Assembly (NCBI GenBank): GCA_030147635.1
Contig: JASBUZ010000025.1
Coordinates: 62,001-126,000, forward strand
Source: Gammaproteobacteria bacterium
GTDB lineage: Bacteria > Pseudomonadota > Gammaproteobacteria > Legionellales > Legionellaceae
DNA: 64,000 nt
Direction of reading: 5' to 3'
This document shows, piece by piece, positions 1 through 9,372 of this stretch (the stretch's first letter is position 1; the number at the start of each line of letters is the position of its first letter). Both the position numbers and the translations under genes were made by a program. A model generated the notes under the pieces. That model was not told where the DNA came from, ran no database searches, and saw only the letters and a list, made by a program, of their open reading frames with translations.

Positions 1-189
1 AATGCCAGATGCAAGTGCTTTGACCGCGCGAGTTTTGGCAAGGCCCGGTGCACCTTCAACCAACAGGTGTCCGTCTGCAAGTAGCGCAATCAGAAGGCGT
101 GAAATTAAACCTTCTTGCCCAAGCACCTGAGCGTTTAGCGTGTCCTTTAGTATTAAGAGCGTTTGTTTTGTTGTTTTTTCTGAAGACAT
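1..189 (-). CDS. MoxR-family AAA+ ATPase, N-terminal part (cut by window edge)
   Basis: Reading leftwards from an ATG at 189 (an in-frame ATG at 198 is also possible), the product carries a Walker A motif GAPGLAKT preceded by GHLLVE, the usual start of the MoxR AAA+ core. MoxR proteins are chaperone-like ATPases, often paired with von Willebrand A-domain partners. Only about 63 residues are visible and the rest lies left of the window, so the partner genes are unknown. It follows the cold-shock-domain gene on the same strand with about a 30-base gap, so the two may be co-transcribed. Confidence 0.8.
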   Translation of the reverse strand, partial: MSSEKTTKQTLLILKDTLNAQVLGQEGLISRLLIALLADGHLLVEGAPGLAKTRAVKALASGI

Positions 190-218
190 GCGTTCCATTC
201 CGTCGGTTTTTCAGTAAG

Positions 219-479
219 TTAGGCGATTTCGATGCAGTCGGCCTGTGGCCCTTTTTTGCCTTGTATCAGTACAAAGTGAACACGAGCACCGTCCCTCAAG
301 CCTTTGACATCTTCAGGGCGTGCAGCACTTGCATGAAAAAAATATTCTTGTTGGCCAGAAATGATGAAGCCAAAGCGTTTTTTGCGGTCAAAAAATTTAA
401 TAACTCCTTGTTTTTTACCGCCTTTAGGAGAAGAGAATAAACGGCTAATTGATTGGATAATACGTGTAATGATATTCAT
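219..479 (-). CDS. small cold-shock-domain protein
   Basis: The 86-residue product has one cold-shock (OB-fold) domain from about residue 23 to the end. RNP1-like KKRFGFI and RNP2-like EYFFHAS are readable, and the domain ends with a KGPQA segment as in CspA. Such proteins bind single-stranded RNA or DNA. An additional N-terminal stretch of about 22 residues (MNIITRIIQSISRLF) is amphipathic or hydrophobic and unlike classical CspA, so this may be a membrane-associated variant. That last point is inference. A MoxR-type gene lies just downstream. Confidence 0.85.
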   Translation of the reverse strand: MNIITRIIQSISRLFSSPKGGKKQGVIKFFDRKKRFGFIISGQQEYFFHASAARPEDVKGLRDGARVHFVLIQGKKGPQADCIEIA

Positions 480-658
480 GATAATTATGTCCTAGGTATT
501 GGCCCGCGTAATTATGGTATTCAGCGTAAGATCACGCGAGGTATATTTAAATCGGTTCGAGCTTATCATGAACTCGGGTTTTTGGGCAATTCTAGGGGTT
601 ATTTTAATCTTCAAATCTGCTAATATTGCCTTCATTTAGGGTGTTTTGGGGGCTATCT

Positions 659-1189
659 ATGCGGTCTCGTATATCTCTTTTGGGATTATGCGTTTTTATC
701 TGTGCACAAGCGGTCGCAAGTCCCGCGCCCGTGCATTCAAAAATTGTGTATGGTTATCTAGAGAAGGCGGTATTGCCAGAGAAGCAACTGACATTAAAAG
801 CAAAACTAGATACTGGGGCAAAGTCGGCATCACTTTACGCAAAACGTATTCGTCAAATTGATAAACAGGGTAAAAGTTACCTGAAATTTGTTGTGCCCAC
901 CAAAGCAGGCGATATCCCTTTCACTTGCGAGCATGTCGGGGATGTCAGCATTAAGGCGCGCTCAGGTGAGATAGGGGGAGTGCGGATAAAAAACCCATTT
1001 ATGAAGCGGCCGGTTGTGAACATGCCAGTACAACTAGGTGACGAGACACGTACCATTCGAGTGAACTTGGCTAACCGCAAGCGTTTTACTTATCCACTGC
1101 TTTTGGGGCGAGAAGCATTGGTTGCATTTAATGGTATAGTTGATCCCGCGCAGAAATTTACAATTAATCATACAGTGATGAAGCAATGA
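659..1189 (+). CDS. retropepsin-like (DUF785/RimK-associated) putative protease, secreted
   Basis: The ATG at 659 is chosen because a GGGGG ribosome site lies 7 bases upstream and the protein then begins with a clean signal peptide (MRSRISLLG...AVAS). An upstream ATG at 626 would spoil both. Residues 51-53 are the DTG motif of the retropepsin-like family once called ATP-dependent zinc protease. The family often neighbours RimK-type ATP-grasp enzymes, as here. The stop overlaps the next start (ATGA), implying an operon of three. Periplasmic location is inferred from the signal peptide. The substrate is unknown. Confidence 0.82.
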   Translation: MRSRISLLGLCVFICAQAVASPAPVHSKIVYGYLEKAVLPEKQLTLKAKLDTGAKSASLYAKRIRQIDKQGKSYLKFVVPTKAGDIPFTCEHVGDVSIKARSGEIGGVRIKNPFMKRPVVNMPVQLGDETRTIRVNLANRKRFTYPLLLGREALVAFNGIVDPAQKFTINHTVMKQ

Positions 1190-2709
1190 AATCGCGAGCA
1201 CAGCATCTTTATGGCTTGATTGGCGTACTGCTCGCATTGGGTATTGGTATTTTTCTGTATCGTGCTTTGGTATTGGATGTACCATTTACAGAAAATAAAA
1301 CCATCAATAGTTGGATGGTGGAGGCAAATTTACGCTTTAATGCTGATAGAAATAGACCCGTTCAGGCGCGCTTCACCATTCCATATATGCCACCACACTT
1401 AGCCATTTTAGATGAGTACTTTGTATCGCAAAATTATGGCGTCATGACGAACCTTTTAGGGGATAATCGCCAAGCAGTTTGGTCATTGCGCAGAAGCTCA
1501 GGCCCTCAGTCACTCTATTACCGGGCAATTTTTCGTGAAGCAGATAATCAATTAGGTGCCCTCAGAAAGCCGTCTTACTTGAAAGTGCAAGCGCTGCCGG
1601 ATAACCAAAAAGCAGCAGTCGAGACGCTCATTACTCAGGCACGACAATCGTCAGTTGATATCCAAACCTTTGCACAGCGCACTATTCAAGAGCTAAATAA
1701 GCAAGATGGCAACGCAAAGTTACTCCTCGAGGGCGATACCAGTGAGAAAGCGCTCGTCCAAGCCCTCGTGAATGTGCTAAATCAAGCAAAGATAGAGGCC
1801 ATTCCAGTGCAGGGCGTATATTTAAAGCAAGAAACTAGAGCCGATATTAAATGGTTTTTGGCGGTGTATAACGGTCAAACTTGGTTGTATTTAAACCCAG
1901 AAACAGGAGCCGCAGGGTTGCCTAAGCACTTCCTGGTTTGGCAATACGGGGTGGATGCTTTGTTTGAGGTCAGTGGTGGGAAAAGTCCCCAGTTTAGTTT
2001 GACCGTCTCTCCAACGCCAATGAATGCGCTGAGTGCTGCAAAAACGCGAGGACTGCAACTGGAGTCTAAGTTGATGCGCTTCTCTTTATTAGAGTTACCC
2101 GTGAATGTTCAGGAGACCTATAAAATCTTACTGATGATACCTATTGGTGCTTTCATTATTTTGCTGTTGCGAAATTTTGTAGGATTGATGACGTTTGGTA
2201 CCTTTATGCCCGTTTTGATTGCCCTTGCTTTTCGTGAGACTCAAGTTATTTGGGGCGTGTTTTTATTCACGCTTATTGTGTCATTTGGGCTTTTGGTACG
2301 TTTTTATCTTAATGAGCTTCGATTACTTTTGGTCCCTCGGCTCGCAGTGATTCTAACGGTTGTAATTTTGCTGATGCTCTTTATTAGTGTGATGAGCCAA
2401 AGCTTGAATTTGAGATCAGGACTCTCCGTTGCGCTGTTCCCGATGATTATTTTGACGATGACGATTGAGCGTATGTGCATTACTTGGGATGAACGTGGTG
2501 CCTATGAAGCGGTGAAATGTGGTGTCGGGAGCTTGGTAGCTGCGGTGATTGCCTTTTCGGTGATGAACTTACAAGCACTCCAGTACTTACTGTTTGCTTT
2601 TCCTGAGTTGCTGTTTGTTTTACTTGCTCTCATTTTACTGTTTGGGCAATACCAAGGGTATCGCTTGTCTGAGTTGTTTCGGTTTAAAGCGTTGTTGGAG
2701 CCTAGCTGA
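1186..2709 (+). CDS. inactive-transglutaminase-like / 7TM membrane protein
   Basis: The 507-residue protein begins with one hydrophobic segment (about residues 8-28). A soluble domain of about 260 residues follows, and then from about residue 310 a block of closely spaced transmembrane helices. This layout matches the family described as an inactive transglutaminase domain fused to seven membrane helices. It overlaps the upstream protease-like gene by 4 bases and the downstream ATP-grasp gene by 1 base, so the three are translationally coupled. The conserved trio suggests a peptide-tagging or envelope function, but the reaction is not established. Confidence 0.82.
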   Translation: MKSRAQHLYGLIGVLLALGIGIFLYRALVLDVPFTENKTINSWMVEANLRFNADRNRPVQARFTIPYMPPHLAILDEYFVSQNYGVMTNLLGDNRQAVWSLRRSSGPQSLYYRAIFREADNQLGALRKPSYLKVQALPDNQKAAVETLITQARQSSVDIQTFAQRTIQELNKQDGNAKLLLEGDTSEKALVQALVNVLNQAKIEAIPVQGVYLKQETRADIKWFLAVYNGQTWLYLNPETGAAGLPKHFLVWQYGVDALFEVSGGKSPQFSLTVSPTPMNALSAAKTRGLQLESKLMRFSLLELPVNVQETYKILLMIPIGAFIILLLRNFVGLMTFGTFMPVLIALAFRETQVIWGVFLFTLIVSFGLLVRFYLNELRLLLVPRLAVILTVVILLMLFISVMSQSLNLRSGLSVALFPMIILTMTIERMCITWDERGAYEAVKCGVGSLVAAVIAFSVMNLQALQYLLFAFPELLFVLLALILLFGQYQGYRLSELFRFKALLEPS

Positions 2710-3725
2710 TGTGGCGAGTGTGGCGAGACTTACGCAAGCAAGGTGTTTTGGGGATTAACCGCCGTAATCAGTCTTATGCGATGCGCTATAATCCGAGAAA
2801 CCGCTATCCCTTGGTGGATGATAAGTTGAAAACGAAACAGCTTGCCGAGCAGTTTAATATTCCCGTTCCCAAGTTATACCTTTCTATCAAAACAGAGCAT
2901 CAATTGAAGTCCTTAGATACCCTGCTTGAACCCTACCCTGACTTTGTGATTAAGCCCGCACACGGAGCTGGCGGCGATGGTATTTTGGTAGTGACCAACC
3001 GAGTATTTGGCCGTTATCGACTGATTAATGGTGAAATTTTAACAACTAACGATTTAGCCTATCACCTCTCTTGTGTGCTTGCGGGCGCTTACAGTCTAGG
3101 GGGGCACCCAGATGAAGCCTTGATTGAGCATCGTGTGTTGGTTGATCCTGTGTTTGAGAGCATTAGCCATGAAGGGGTGCCTGATATCCGAGTGATTACC
3201 TTACTTGGTTATCCTGCGATGGCGATGTTACGTTTGCCGACACGAGTTTCAAGTGGAAAGGCGAATTTACATCAGGGTGCCATAGGCGTTGGGATTGATA
3301 TTGCAACTGGACTGACGCTCGGTGGTGTAGTGCATAATGAAAAGATTGACTATCACCCTGATACTTTAAATTCGACTATCGGCATTCAAGTGCCCTTCTG
3401 GGATGAGATATTACAGATTTCTGCATCAGCGTATGAGCTGACAGGGCTTGGTTATTTGGGCGTTGATATTGTCTTAGATAAAACAGAAGGCCCTTTGATG
3501 CTTGAGCTGAATGCAAGGCCCGGGCTCAATATTCAAATTGCGAATCGGTGTGGGTTGTTGGCACGCTATGAGGCGATTGAAGCCGAGGCCGCAAAACATA
3601 AAGCGCCGCTTCCGGTGGCTCGGCGTGTTGCATTTAGTCAGGCCAAGCCGGAGGGCGGCGTGAACCCCACGGACTTACTCCGTGAATCGCTTGAGCGAAC
3701 GGACTCGGTTTATCTCGAAGGCTAA
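2709..3725 (+). CDS. alpha-L-glutamate ligase-like ATP-grasp protein (RimK-related)
   Basis: The 338-residue protein has the ATP-grasp layout: a nucleotide-binding segment with DFVIKPAHGAGGDGI around residues 78-92 and the metal-binding end LELNARPGLNIQIANR near residue 270. The family is annotated as alpha-L-glutamate ligase-like because of its similarity to RimK, which adds glutamate to a C-terminus. The acceptor here is unknown. It is the last gene of the coupled trio. Its final 51 bases are shared, tail to tail, with the peptidase gene on the opposite strand. Confidence 0.85.
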   Translation: MWRVWRDLRKQGVLGINRRNQSYAMRYNPRNRYPLVDDKLKTKQLAEQFNIPVPKLYLSIKTEHQLKSLDTLLEPYPDFVIKPAHGAGGDGILVVTNRVFGRYRLINGEILTTNDLAYHLSCVLAGAYSLGGHPDEALIEHRVLVDPVFESISHEGVPDIRVITLLGYPAMAMLRLPTRVSSGKANLHQGAIGVGIDIATGLTLGGVVHNEKIDYHPDTLNSTIGIQVPFWDEILQISASAYELTGLGYLGVDIVLDKTEGPLMLELNARPGLNIQIANRCGLLARYEAIEAEAAKHKAPLPVARRVAFSQAKPEGGVNPTDLLRESLERTDSVYLEG

Positions 3726-4766
3726 GAGCTTGAAGTAATCGTAAGACATATAGAAGTCTCCGCCATCTCCAGCACTCTCCCCCCAAGAGTTTCTAAGCGT
3801 TAGTAAGCCTCGGTGTACACGATTGTTTTTATCAACGGCTGTTGCGTAGTCGTCGAAGCCAGTAATAACCATCGCATGTCCACCATAGTTTCTATGCTTC
3901 ATGATGTCATCGAGTATTTCTGGTGTGAGCACCCAAGTGTCGTTGCGTTGATTATGTTTGCCAAGTGCACCAGCTGTGCCTTCGTTTAGACGAAATAACA
4001 GGCCACCAAAGGTTAGACGATCATGGTTTCTCAATGCCTGTTTGACCGTTTCAAGGGTTTTTTGTGGGTCAGTGCGGTCCAAAAACACTTGGTGAATGTC
4101 AAGTACTGAGCTCCAGGCAAAGTTTCTTTCTGATAAAGGCTCGCTGATTTCATAGTGCCGCTCTAGGGAGAGCTCACCCTCTGGTACTTCTCCTGAGACT
4201 GGGTATTCAGTGACACCACCACAGCCTTCCTCGCGCTGAGTTGTTTTATTGACGAAGCCAAAGGCACGGAGTTGGTCAAGCACGAGTGTATTTAGTGAGC
4301 CATCCCAACCACTTGGGTTATAGCCAAAGTGTTCGAGGTATTGGCCGAGTTGTAGGGTGCATACTTGGCTGATGTAATCCCCGGCCTCAAGGGCCGCATC
4401 AACAGCTGCTGTGGTGGCAAAGGTAGCACAAGTTCCATGAGCGCCTTGGTCCATAACAGGCACATTATCCATGCCCAGTTGAGTTTCTGTTGCTAGTCCT
4501 TTGAGATGAGGCGGCAGTGGGGGTGCTGGCTCCTGTGAGTTATGCTCCACGCGCTCAGAGAGCTTGTTCCAGGCTTTTTCTGAGAGTTTCACTTTCAGGA
4601 GTGTCACTGTATGAGACGATGGTTTTTGCGGGAAATAGTGAATGCTTGAGTGTGGCGTGTTGTCAGGAATTATCTGTTTTATTTTACCTTTTATTTCAAT
4701 ATCAGACTCGGCAAAGGCGGTAGTGTTTAGTAAACAGCTTGCAAGAACAGCATAAATCAGTCGCAT
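3675..4766 (-). CDS. papain-family (C1) cysteine peptidase, secreted
   Basis: The catalytic set of papain enzymes is readable: oxyanion Gln107 and Cys113 in MDQGAHGTCATFA, a His near residue 296 in GGHAMVITGFDD and an Asn near residue 325 in LRNSWGE. The ATG at 4766 is preferred over a GTG at 4781 because AGGGG lies about 7 bases upstream of it. The product then starts with a signal peptide ending at AFA. A pro-region of about 80 residues precedes the catalytic domain. Papain-like peptidases of this kind are common in Legionellales. The gene follows thyA but is separated from it by a 54-base gap and probably has its own role. Confidence 0.88.
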   Translation of the reverse strand: MRLIYAVLASCLLNTTAFAESDIEIKGKIKQIIPDNTPHSSIHYFPQKPSSHTVTLLKVKLSEKAWNKLSERVEHNSQEPAPPLPPHLKGLATETQLGMDNVPVMDQGAHGTCATFATTAAVDAALEAGDYISQVCTLQLGQYLEHFGYNPSGWDGSLNTLVLDQLRAFGFVNKTTQREEGCGGVTEYPVSGEVPEGELSLERHYEISEPLSERNFAWSSVLDIHQVFLDRTDPQKTLETVKQALRNHDRLTFGGLLFRLNEGTAGALGKHNQRNDTWVLTPEILDDIMKHRNYGGHAMVITGFDDYATAVDKNNRVHRGLLTLRNSWGESAGDGGDFYMSYDYFKLLAFEINRVRSLKRFTE

Positions 4767-4820
4767 GGGAGGCCCCTTCACAAATAAGAATGCGTGCAGA
4801 GTTTACCACAGAAACTCAGT

Positions 4821-5615
4821 TTAGACAGCAATGGGTGCTTTAATGCTTGGGTGAGACTCATAATTTAGAATTTTAAAGTCTTCAAAGCGATAGTCGAAGA
4901 GCGACTCAGGCTTGCGCTCAATTTGCAGTGTTGGTAAGGGCAGCGGTGTCCGTTCAATTTGGGTTTTAGCTTGCTCTAAGTGATTTTGATACAAGTGGCA
5001 GTCGCCGCCGGTCCAGATGAACTCGCCAACGTCTAGGTTGCATTGCTGGGCCACCATATGAGTCAGTAAAGAATAGGAAGCAATATTAAATGGCACACCA
5101 AGAAAGACATCTGCAGAGCGCTGATAGAGTTGGCAAGAGAGTTTTCCACTCGCCACATAAAACTGGAACAATAAATGACATGGTGGGAGTGCCATCTTAT
5201 CGAGATCGCCCACGTTCCAAGCTGAGACAATTAAGCGGCGTGATGTAGGGTTGGCTTTGATGTCATGGATTAAGTTTGTGAGCTGGTCGATGGTTTGATT
5301 ATCACGTGTGGTCCAGCTGCGCCATTGGTGACCATACACAGGGCCTAAGTCGCCATTTTCATCGGCCCATTCATTCCAAATAGAGACACCGTTTTCATTG
5401 AGATAGGCAATATTTGTCTCTCCATTTAAGAACCAGAGTAGTTCGTGGATGATACTTTTTAAATGTAGTTTTTTAGTGGTGACCAGTGGAAATCCATCGG
5501 CGAGATTAAATCGCATTTGGTGCGCAAAAACAGATAAAACGCCTGTGCCGGTGCGGTCTTCTTTCGGGGTGCCGTGTTCTAAGATACGTTTAATGAGTTC
5601 GAGATAAGTTTGCAT
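4821..5615 (-). CDS. thyA: thymidylate synthase
   Basis: The 264-residue product has the full family length. The catalytic Cys lies in [12 protein letters not shown] (residue 146 by comparison with E. coli, which has the same length), the dUMP-binding Arg loop reads KEDRTGTG, and the protein ends in IKAPIAV. It methylates dUMP to dTMP using methylene-tetrahydrofolate. Its start overlaps the end of lgt by 26 bases, preserving the rppH-ptsP-lgt-thyA order of gammaproteobacteria. Confidence 0.97.
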   Translation of the reverse strand: MQTYLELIKRILEHGTPKEDRTGTGVLSVFAHQMRFNLADGFPLVTTKKLHLKSIIHELLWFLNGETNIAYLNENGVSIWNEWADENGDLGPVYGHQWRSWTTRDNQTIDQLTNLIHDIKANPTSRRLIVSAWNVGDLDKMALPPCHLLFQFYVASGKLSCQLYQRSADVFLGVPFNIASYSLLTHMVAQQCNLDVGEFIWTGGDCHLYQNHLEQAKTQIERTPLPLPTLQIERKPESLFDYRFEDFKILNYESHPSIKAPIAV

Positions 5616-6384
5616 GTCGTCTTGCCCACCAGAGTAAGAGGCCAGCCAAAAACATTGGAATGGATAGAAGTTGGCCCATGGTTAACCACCCAAAAGCAAC
5701 AAAACCGAGTTGCAAGTCAGGCTCACGGAAGAATTCTATCACAATGCGAGCCGTTGCGTACCCCATGATGAATAAAGCGGCAATTCTGCCAGATGGTCTT
5801 GGTTTTCTGTCATACCATAAGAGCAAGATGAGCAAACCAAAGCCTTCTAGGCCCATTTCATAAAGTTGTGAAGGATGGCGGGGTAGAGGGCCAGCGCCCG
5901 GAAAAACCATGGCCCATGGCACATGTGAAACGCGCCCCCATAGCTCAGCGTTGATGAAGTTGCCAAAGCGACCCGCAGCAAGTCCAAAAGGAGTTAAAAC
6001 GGCTGCAAAATCAATTACTTCCCAAATGGTTTTTTTCCGGCTGTATGCAAAATAAAACATAGCTAAGAGCACGCCTAAAAAGCCACCATGAAAAGACATG
6101 CCACCTTGCCACACTTTAAAAATGGACCAAGGAAACTCGAAATCGCTGGGAGTCGGGTAAAACAAAAGATAGCCTAGTCGTCCGCCGACAATGACACCGA
6201 GTGCTGCAAAAAAAATAAGATCGCTAATTTGTTCAGAACTCCAATCCAGATGACGATGTTTGATTCGCCAGTGCGCAAGCCCAAATGCGGCGGCAAAGCC
6301 TAATAGATACATCAACCCATACCAGCGAATATCGATGGGGCCAATAGAAACGGCGATAGGGTCAATATGCGGATACGGGAGCAT
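5590..6384 (-). CDS. lgt: prolipoprotein diacylglyceryl transferase
   Basis: The integral membrane enzyme has the Lgt signature [14 protein letters not shown] around residue 140 and several hydrophobic helices. It transfers diacylglycerol from phosphatidylglycerol to the lipobox cysteine of prolipoproteins at the inner membrane. The 264-residue length is typical. The gene is 14 bases after ptsP and overlaps thyA, so it belongs to one operon. Likely clients in this window include the BON-domain lipoproteins and LpoA. Confidence 0.97.
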   Translation of the reverse strand: MLPYPHIDPIAVSIGPIDIRWYGLMYLLGFAAAFGLAHWRIKHRHLDWSSEQISDLIFFAALGVIVGGRLGYLLFYPTPSDFEFPWSIFKVWQGGMSFHGGFLGVLLAMFYFAYSRKKTIWEVIDFAAVLTPFGLAAGRFGNFINAELWGRVSHVPWAMVFPGAGPLPRHPSQLYEMGLEGFGLLILLLWYDRKPRPSGRIAALFIMGYATARIVIEFFREPDLQLGFVAFGWLTMGQLLSIPMFLAGLLLWWARRHANLSRTH

Positions 6385-6398
6385 AGTGTTTGAGTTCC

Positions 6399-8696
6399 TT
6401 AAGATTTACCAGCACGGATGAGTCCTCCAAGGCCTTCATGTTCTAGCGCTTTTTGTAGGTGAAGCCGAATGTCTGATGGATGATCGAGTGTTAATACATC
6501 CGCCAAGATTTTGCGGGCTTTTGCCATTGAGAAGCTGCGAATAATCCACTTGACTCGAGGAAGACTTGCCGAGTTCATACTCAGCGAATCAAACCCCATA
6601 GCAAGTAGTAAAATAACGGCATAAGGATCACTCGCCATCTCGCCACATAGGCTCACTTGAACACCTGCGGCATGTCCACCCTCAATGATTTTCAATAGAA
6701 TCTGTAGCATCGCTGGGTGTAGCGCATCATATAGGTTGGCGACACGAGTATTATTTCTGTCTACCGCCAAGAGGTACTGTGCTAAATCGTTGGTACCAAC
6801 GGAAAGAAAGTCTACTCGGTTAGCAAATTCACGTGCTTGGTAAACGGCGGCTGGCACTTCTATCATGATGCCAACTTCAGGCTTTTCGATGGGGCATTGC
6901 TCTTCAACCAGCTCGGCATAAGCTTGCTCAATCAGATAAGTCGCTTCATCTACTTCATTGAGCGTTGTGACCATGGGTAGCAAAATTCGGAGGTTATTTA
7001 AACCTTCACTGGCACGAATCATGGCTCGAATTTGCAGCAGGAATAAGTCGGGATGGTCTAAGGTGACGCGAATGCCTCGCCAACCTAAAAAGGGATTTTC
7101 CTCTTGAATGGGGAAGTAAGGCAGCATTTTATCTCCACCAATATCAAGTGTGCGCATGGTGACAAAGCGAGGGGCAAATGCTTTTAAAATTTGTCGATAA
7201 ATGACATATTGCTCGTCTTCTGACGGGAAGCGATCGCGGTTCATAAACTGTACTTCAGAACGATACAAGCCAACGCCTTCAGCGCCAACACTCATAGAAA
7301 GTCCGGTATCTAGCGCAAGCCCCGTGTTCACCTGTAGCGAAACGCGATGAGCATCAGTTGTTTCAGCAGGTTTGTCGCGTAGGCTGACCAAGCTTTGGTT
7401 GAGTTCATCCTCTTCTTGAGCAAGCAGTTTATATTCAGCTAAGAGCGCTTTGGAAGGCGAGATAAACACATGGCCATAGTAACCATCGACGACAATTGCA
7501 CGACGCGTTAAGTCTTCGAGCTTAAAGCCTTTTACCCCCATAACTGTTGGAATACCGAGTGCACGCGCTAAAATCGCAACGTGAGAATTGTTCCCGCCTT
7601 TGGCTGAGACCACTCCCACAAGTTGCCCTTCAGGGACTTCAGCAAGGGCTGCGGCGGTGACTTCATCTCCCATTAAAATGGTGCGTTTAGGATAAGTGAT
7701 TTCTGTGGCCTGAGACGATTGAAGCTCCGCCAAGACACGGCGTCCTATATCGCGAAAATCACTGGCACGCTCACGTAGATAGTCATCTTTCATATTTTCG
7801 AAAGTGAAGATATGCCATTTCACAACGCTTGCGAGTGCTGCTTGTGCATTCAGTTTTTCTTCTCGAATACTGCGCTCAACTTCAGCACCCAAATTGTCTT
7901 TATCTAAAATTTGTAGGTAAACATCAAACAGTGTGTGCTCGCTCTCAGGAACAGTTGCATGCATACGTCGGCTTAGGCGACGCATATTGTCACGTGCCGC
8001 TTCCAGTGCTTCATGAAAGATATTAACTTCGTGTTCTACTTCATTTTCTTGAACAAATTGTTTAGGGACCGCGTTAATATCAGCAGGGGGATAGACAACG
8101 ACAGCACTTCCAATCGCAACCCCGGGGACTGAGCCGGTCCCACTTAAGGCAAGATGCGTGGTTTCGTGTTTGGTGGGACCATGATGCTTGGGTTTTGTGA
8201 GGGCGGTTAATTCACCTGTTGCATCAGCATGAGCAATAATACCGCCAAGTTGTGCGGCAAGAGTAATAAGAAAGGCTTCCTCGGCATCATCAAATTCACG
8301 CTTTTCTGCTTGCTGGACAATCAAGACCCCATGCAATTTTCGGTGCTGGATAATGGGAACTCCGAGGAATGCATGGAAAGGCTCTTCTTTTAAGAGAGGG
8401 TCATGGTAGAAAGCTTTGTGGTCTGGGGCATTATCAATGTTGATGGGTTCTTCTCTTTGTCCAATTAAACCGATTAATCCTTGATCTAGTGGAATGCGGA
8501 CACTAAATTCCGCGGCTTTATTTAATCCTTCAGTTGCAATTAAGACATACTCAGCACGCTTATGATCTATCAGAAAAGCGGAAACTGCATCGACACCGAT
8601 GGCTTCTCGTACCCGCTTAACTAAAGTGGTGAGCGCATCCGTTAAGTCATTTGCGGTTGTTACTTCTTGGACGATGCGCTTCAGTAGTTTTAGCAT
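6399..8696 (-). CDS. ptsP: PTS-Ntr enzyme I (phosphoenolpyruvate-protein phosphotransferase with GAF domain)
   Basis: The 765-residue protein has an N-terminal GAF sensor domain (about 1-150), the enzyme I N-domain with the phospho-accepting His near residue 371 in NNSHVAILAR, and a PEP-utilising C-terminal barrel with GIRVTLDHP and SLCGEMASDP motifs. It starts the nitrogen-related phosphorelay PtsP-NPr-EIIANtr, which signals and does not import sugar. It lies 6 bases from rppH, as in E. coli. Confidence 0.96.
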   Translation of the reverse strand: MLKLLKRIVQEVTTANDLTDALTTLVKRVREAIGVDAVSAFLIDHKRAEYVLIATEGLNKAAEFSVRIPLDQGLIGLIGQREEPINIDNAPDHKAFYHDPLLKEEPFHAFLGVPIIQHRKLHGVLIVQQAEKREFDDAEEAFLITLAAQLGGIIAHADATGELTALTKPKHHGPTKHETTHLALSGTGSVPGVAIGSAVVVYPPADINAVPKQFVQENEVEHEVNIFHEALEAARDNMRRLSRRMHATVPESEHTLFDVYLQILDKDNLGAEVERSIREEKLNAQAALASVVKWHIFTFENMKDDYLRERASDFRDIGRRVLAELQSSQATEITYPKRTILMGDEVTAAALAEVPEGQLVGVVSAKGGNNSHVAILARALGIPTVMGVKGFKLEDLTRRAIVVDGYYGHVFISPSKALLAEYKLLAQEEDELNQSLVSLRDKPAETTDAHRVSLQVNTGLALDTGLSMSVGAEGVGLYRSEVQFMNRDRFPSEDEQYVIYRQILKAFAPRFVTMRTLDIGGDKMLPYFPIQEENPFLGWRGIRVTLDHPDLFLLQIRAMIRASEGLNNLRILLPMVTTLNEVDEATYLIEQAYAELVEEQCPIEKPEVGIMIEVPAAVYQAREFANRVDFLSVGTNDLAQYLLAVDRNNTRVANLYDALHPAMLQILLKIIEGGHAAGVQVSLCGEMASDPYAVILLLAMGFDSLSMNSASLPRVKWIIRSFSMAKARKILADVLTLDHPSDIRLHLQKALEHEGLGGLIRAGKS

Positions 8697-8702
8697 AAGT
8701 TC

Positions 8703-9227
8703 TTAACGTGCATGGTGTCCTCGATGTTGCTTTGCACCGAGTCTCTGGGGTTTTCTTTTGGTAAAACTTTCAAGTTCCTTCAAAGCTTGGCTATAGACTT
8801 GTCTTTTAAAGAAAATCACGTGCTCTTCTGGCTCGTGGTAATCTATCCAGCGCCAGCTGTCAAATTCTGGGGAGTCACTTAGATCTAAACGAATTTTCTG
8901 TTCGCTGGCGGTCAAGCGTAGTAAAAACCATTTTTGTTTTTGTCCAATCACAAGAGGGTTTGAGCCATGTCTGAGATATTGTTTGGGCAAGCGATACTTG
9001 AGCCAGCGCTTGGTGACGCCTAAGATCTTAATATCATCACGCTCAAGGCCTACTTCTTCGTGTAGCTCTCGAAACATAGCCTCTTCAGCGTTTTCTCCAG
9101 CAGCCAGTCCACCTTGAGGAAATTGCCACGAATCGTGGCCTTGACGCTTCCCCCAAAAGACGCGCTTGGAATCATTGATTAAAATAATGCCTACATTGAG
9201 GCGGTATCCAGCGCGATCCACTACCAT
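8703..9227 (-). CDS. rppH: RNA pyrophosphohydrolase
   Basis: A perfect Nudix box lies at residues 39-61 (G-x5-E-x7-RELHEEVGL), preceded by the RppH-type opening VDRAGYRLNVGIIL and WQFPQGG. The enzyme removes pyrophosphate from 5'-triphosphate mRNA ends to trigger decay. The ATG at 9227 (174 residues) places the protein start where the family begins. A TTG at 9239 would add four residues. The C-terminus is basic (KRKPQRLGAKQHRGHH). It is the first gene of the rppH-ptsP-lgt-thyA operon. Confidence 0.95.
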   Translation of the reverse strand: MVVDRAGYRLNVGIILINDSKRVFWGKRQGHDSWQFPQGGLAAGENAEEAMFRELHEEVGLERDDIKILGVTKRWLKYRLPKQYLRHGSNPLVIGQKQKWFLLRLTASEQKIRLDLSDSPEFDSWRWIDYHEPEEHVIFFKRQVYSQALKELESFTKRKPQRLGAKQHRGHHAR

Positions 9228-9372
9228 AATGCCGTTCAACCCAAGTCATTGAATCCTATAAAGCCCCCTAGGATTCTTCCATAAAAAGAGTAGGTTTGGC
9301 AAATGTCCTCTTGCCGCGTGAGTCAAGAGCTGAAACAATAAACGGAAAGAAAATAGCTTAACAGGAAAGTAG

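Noticed and set aside
48-440. A plus-strand 130-residue reading frame across the MoxR and cold-shock genes
   Set aside because: It is antisense to two recognisable genes and its protein has no coherent pattern.
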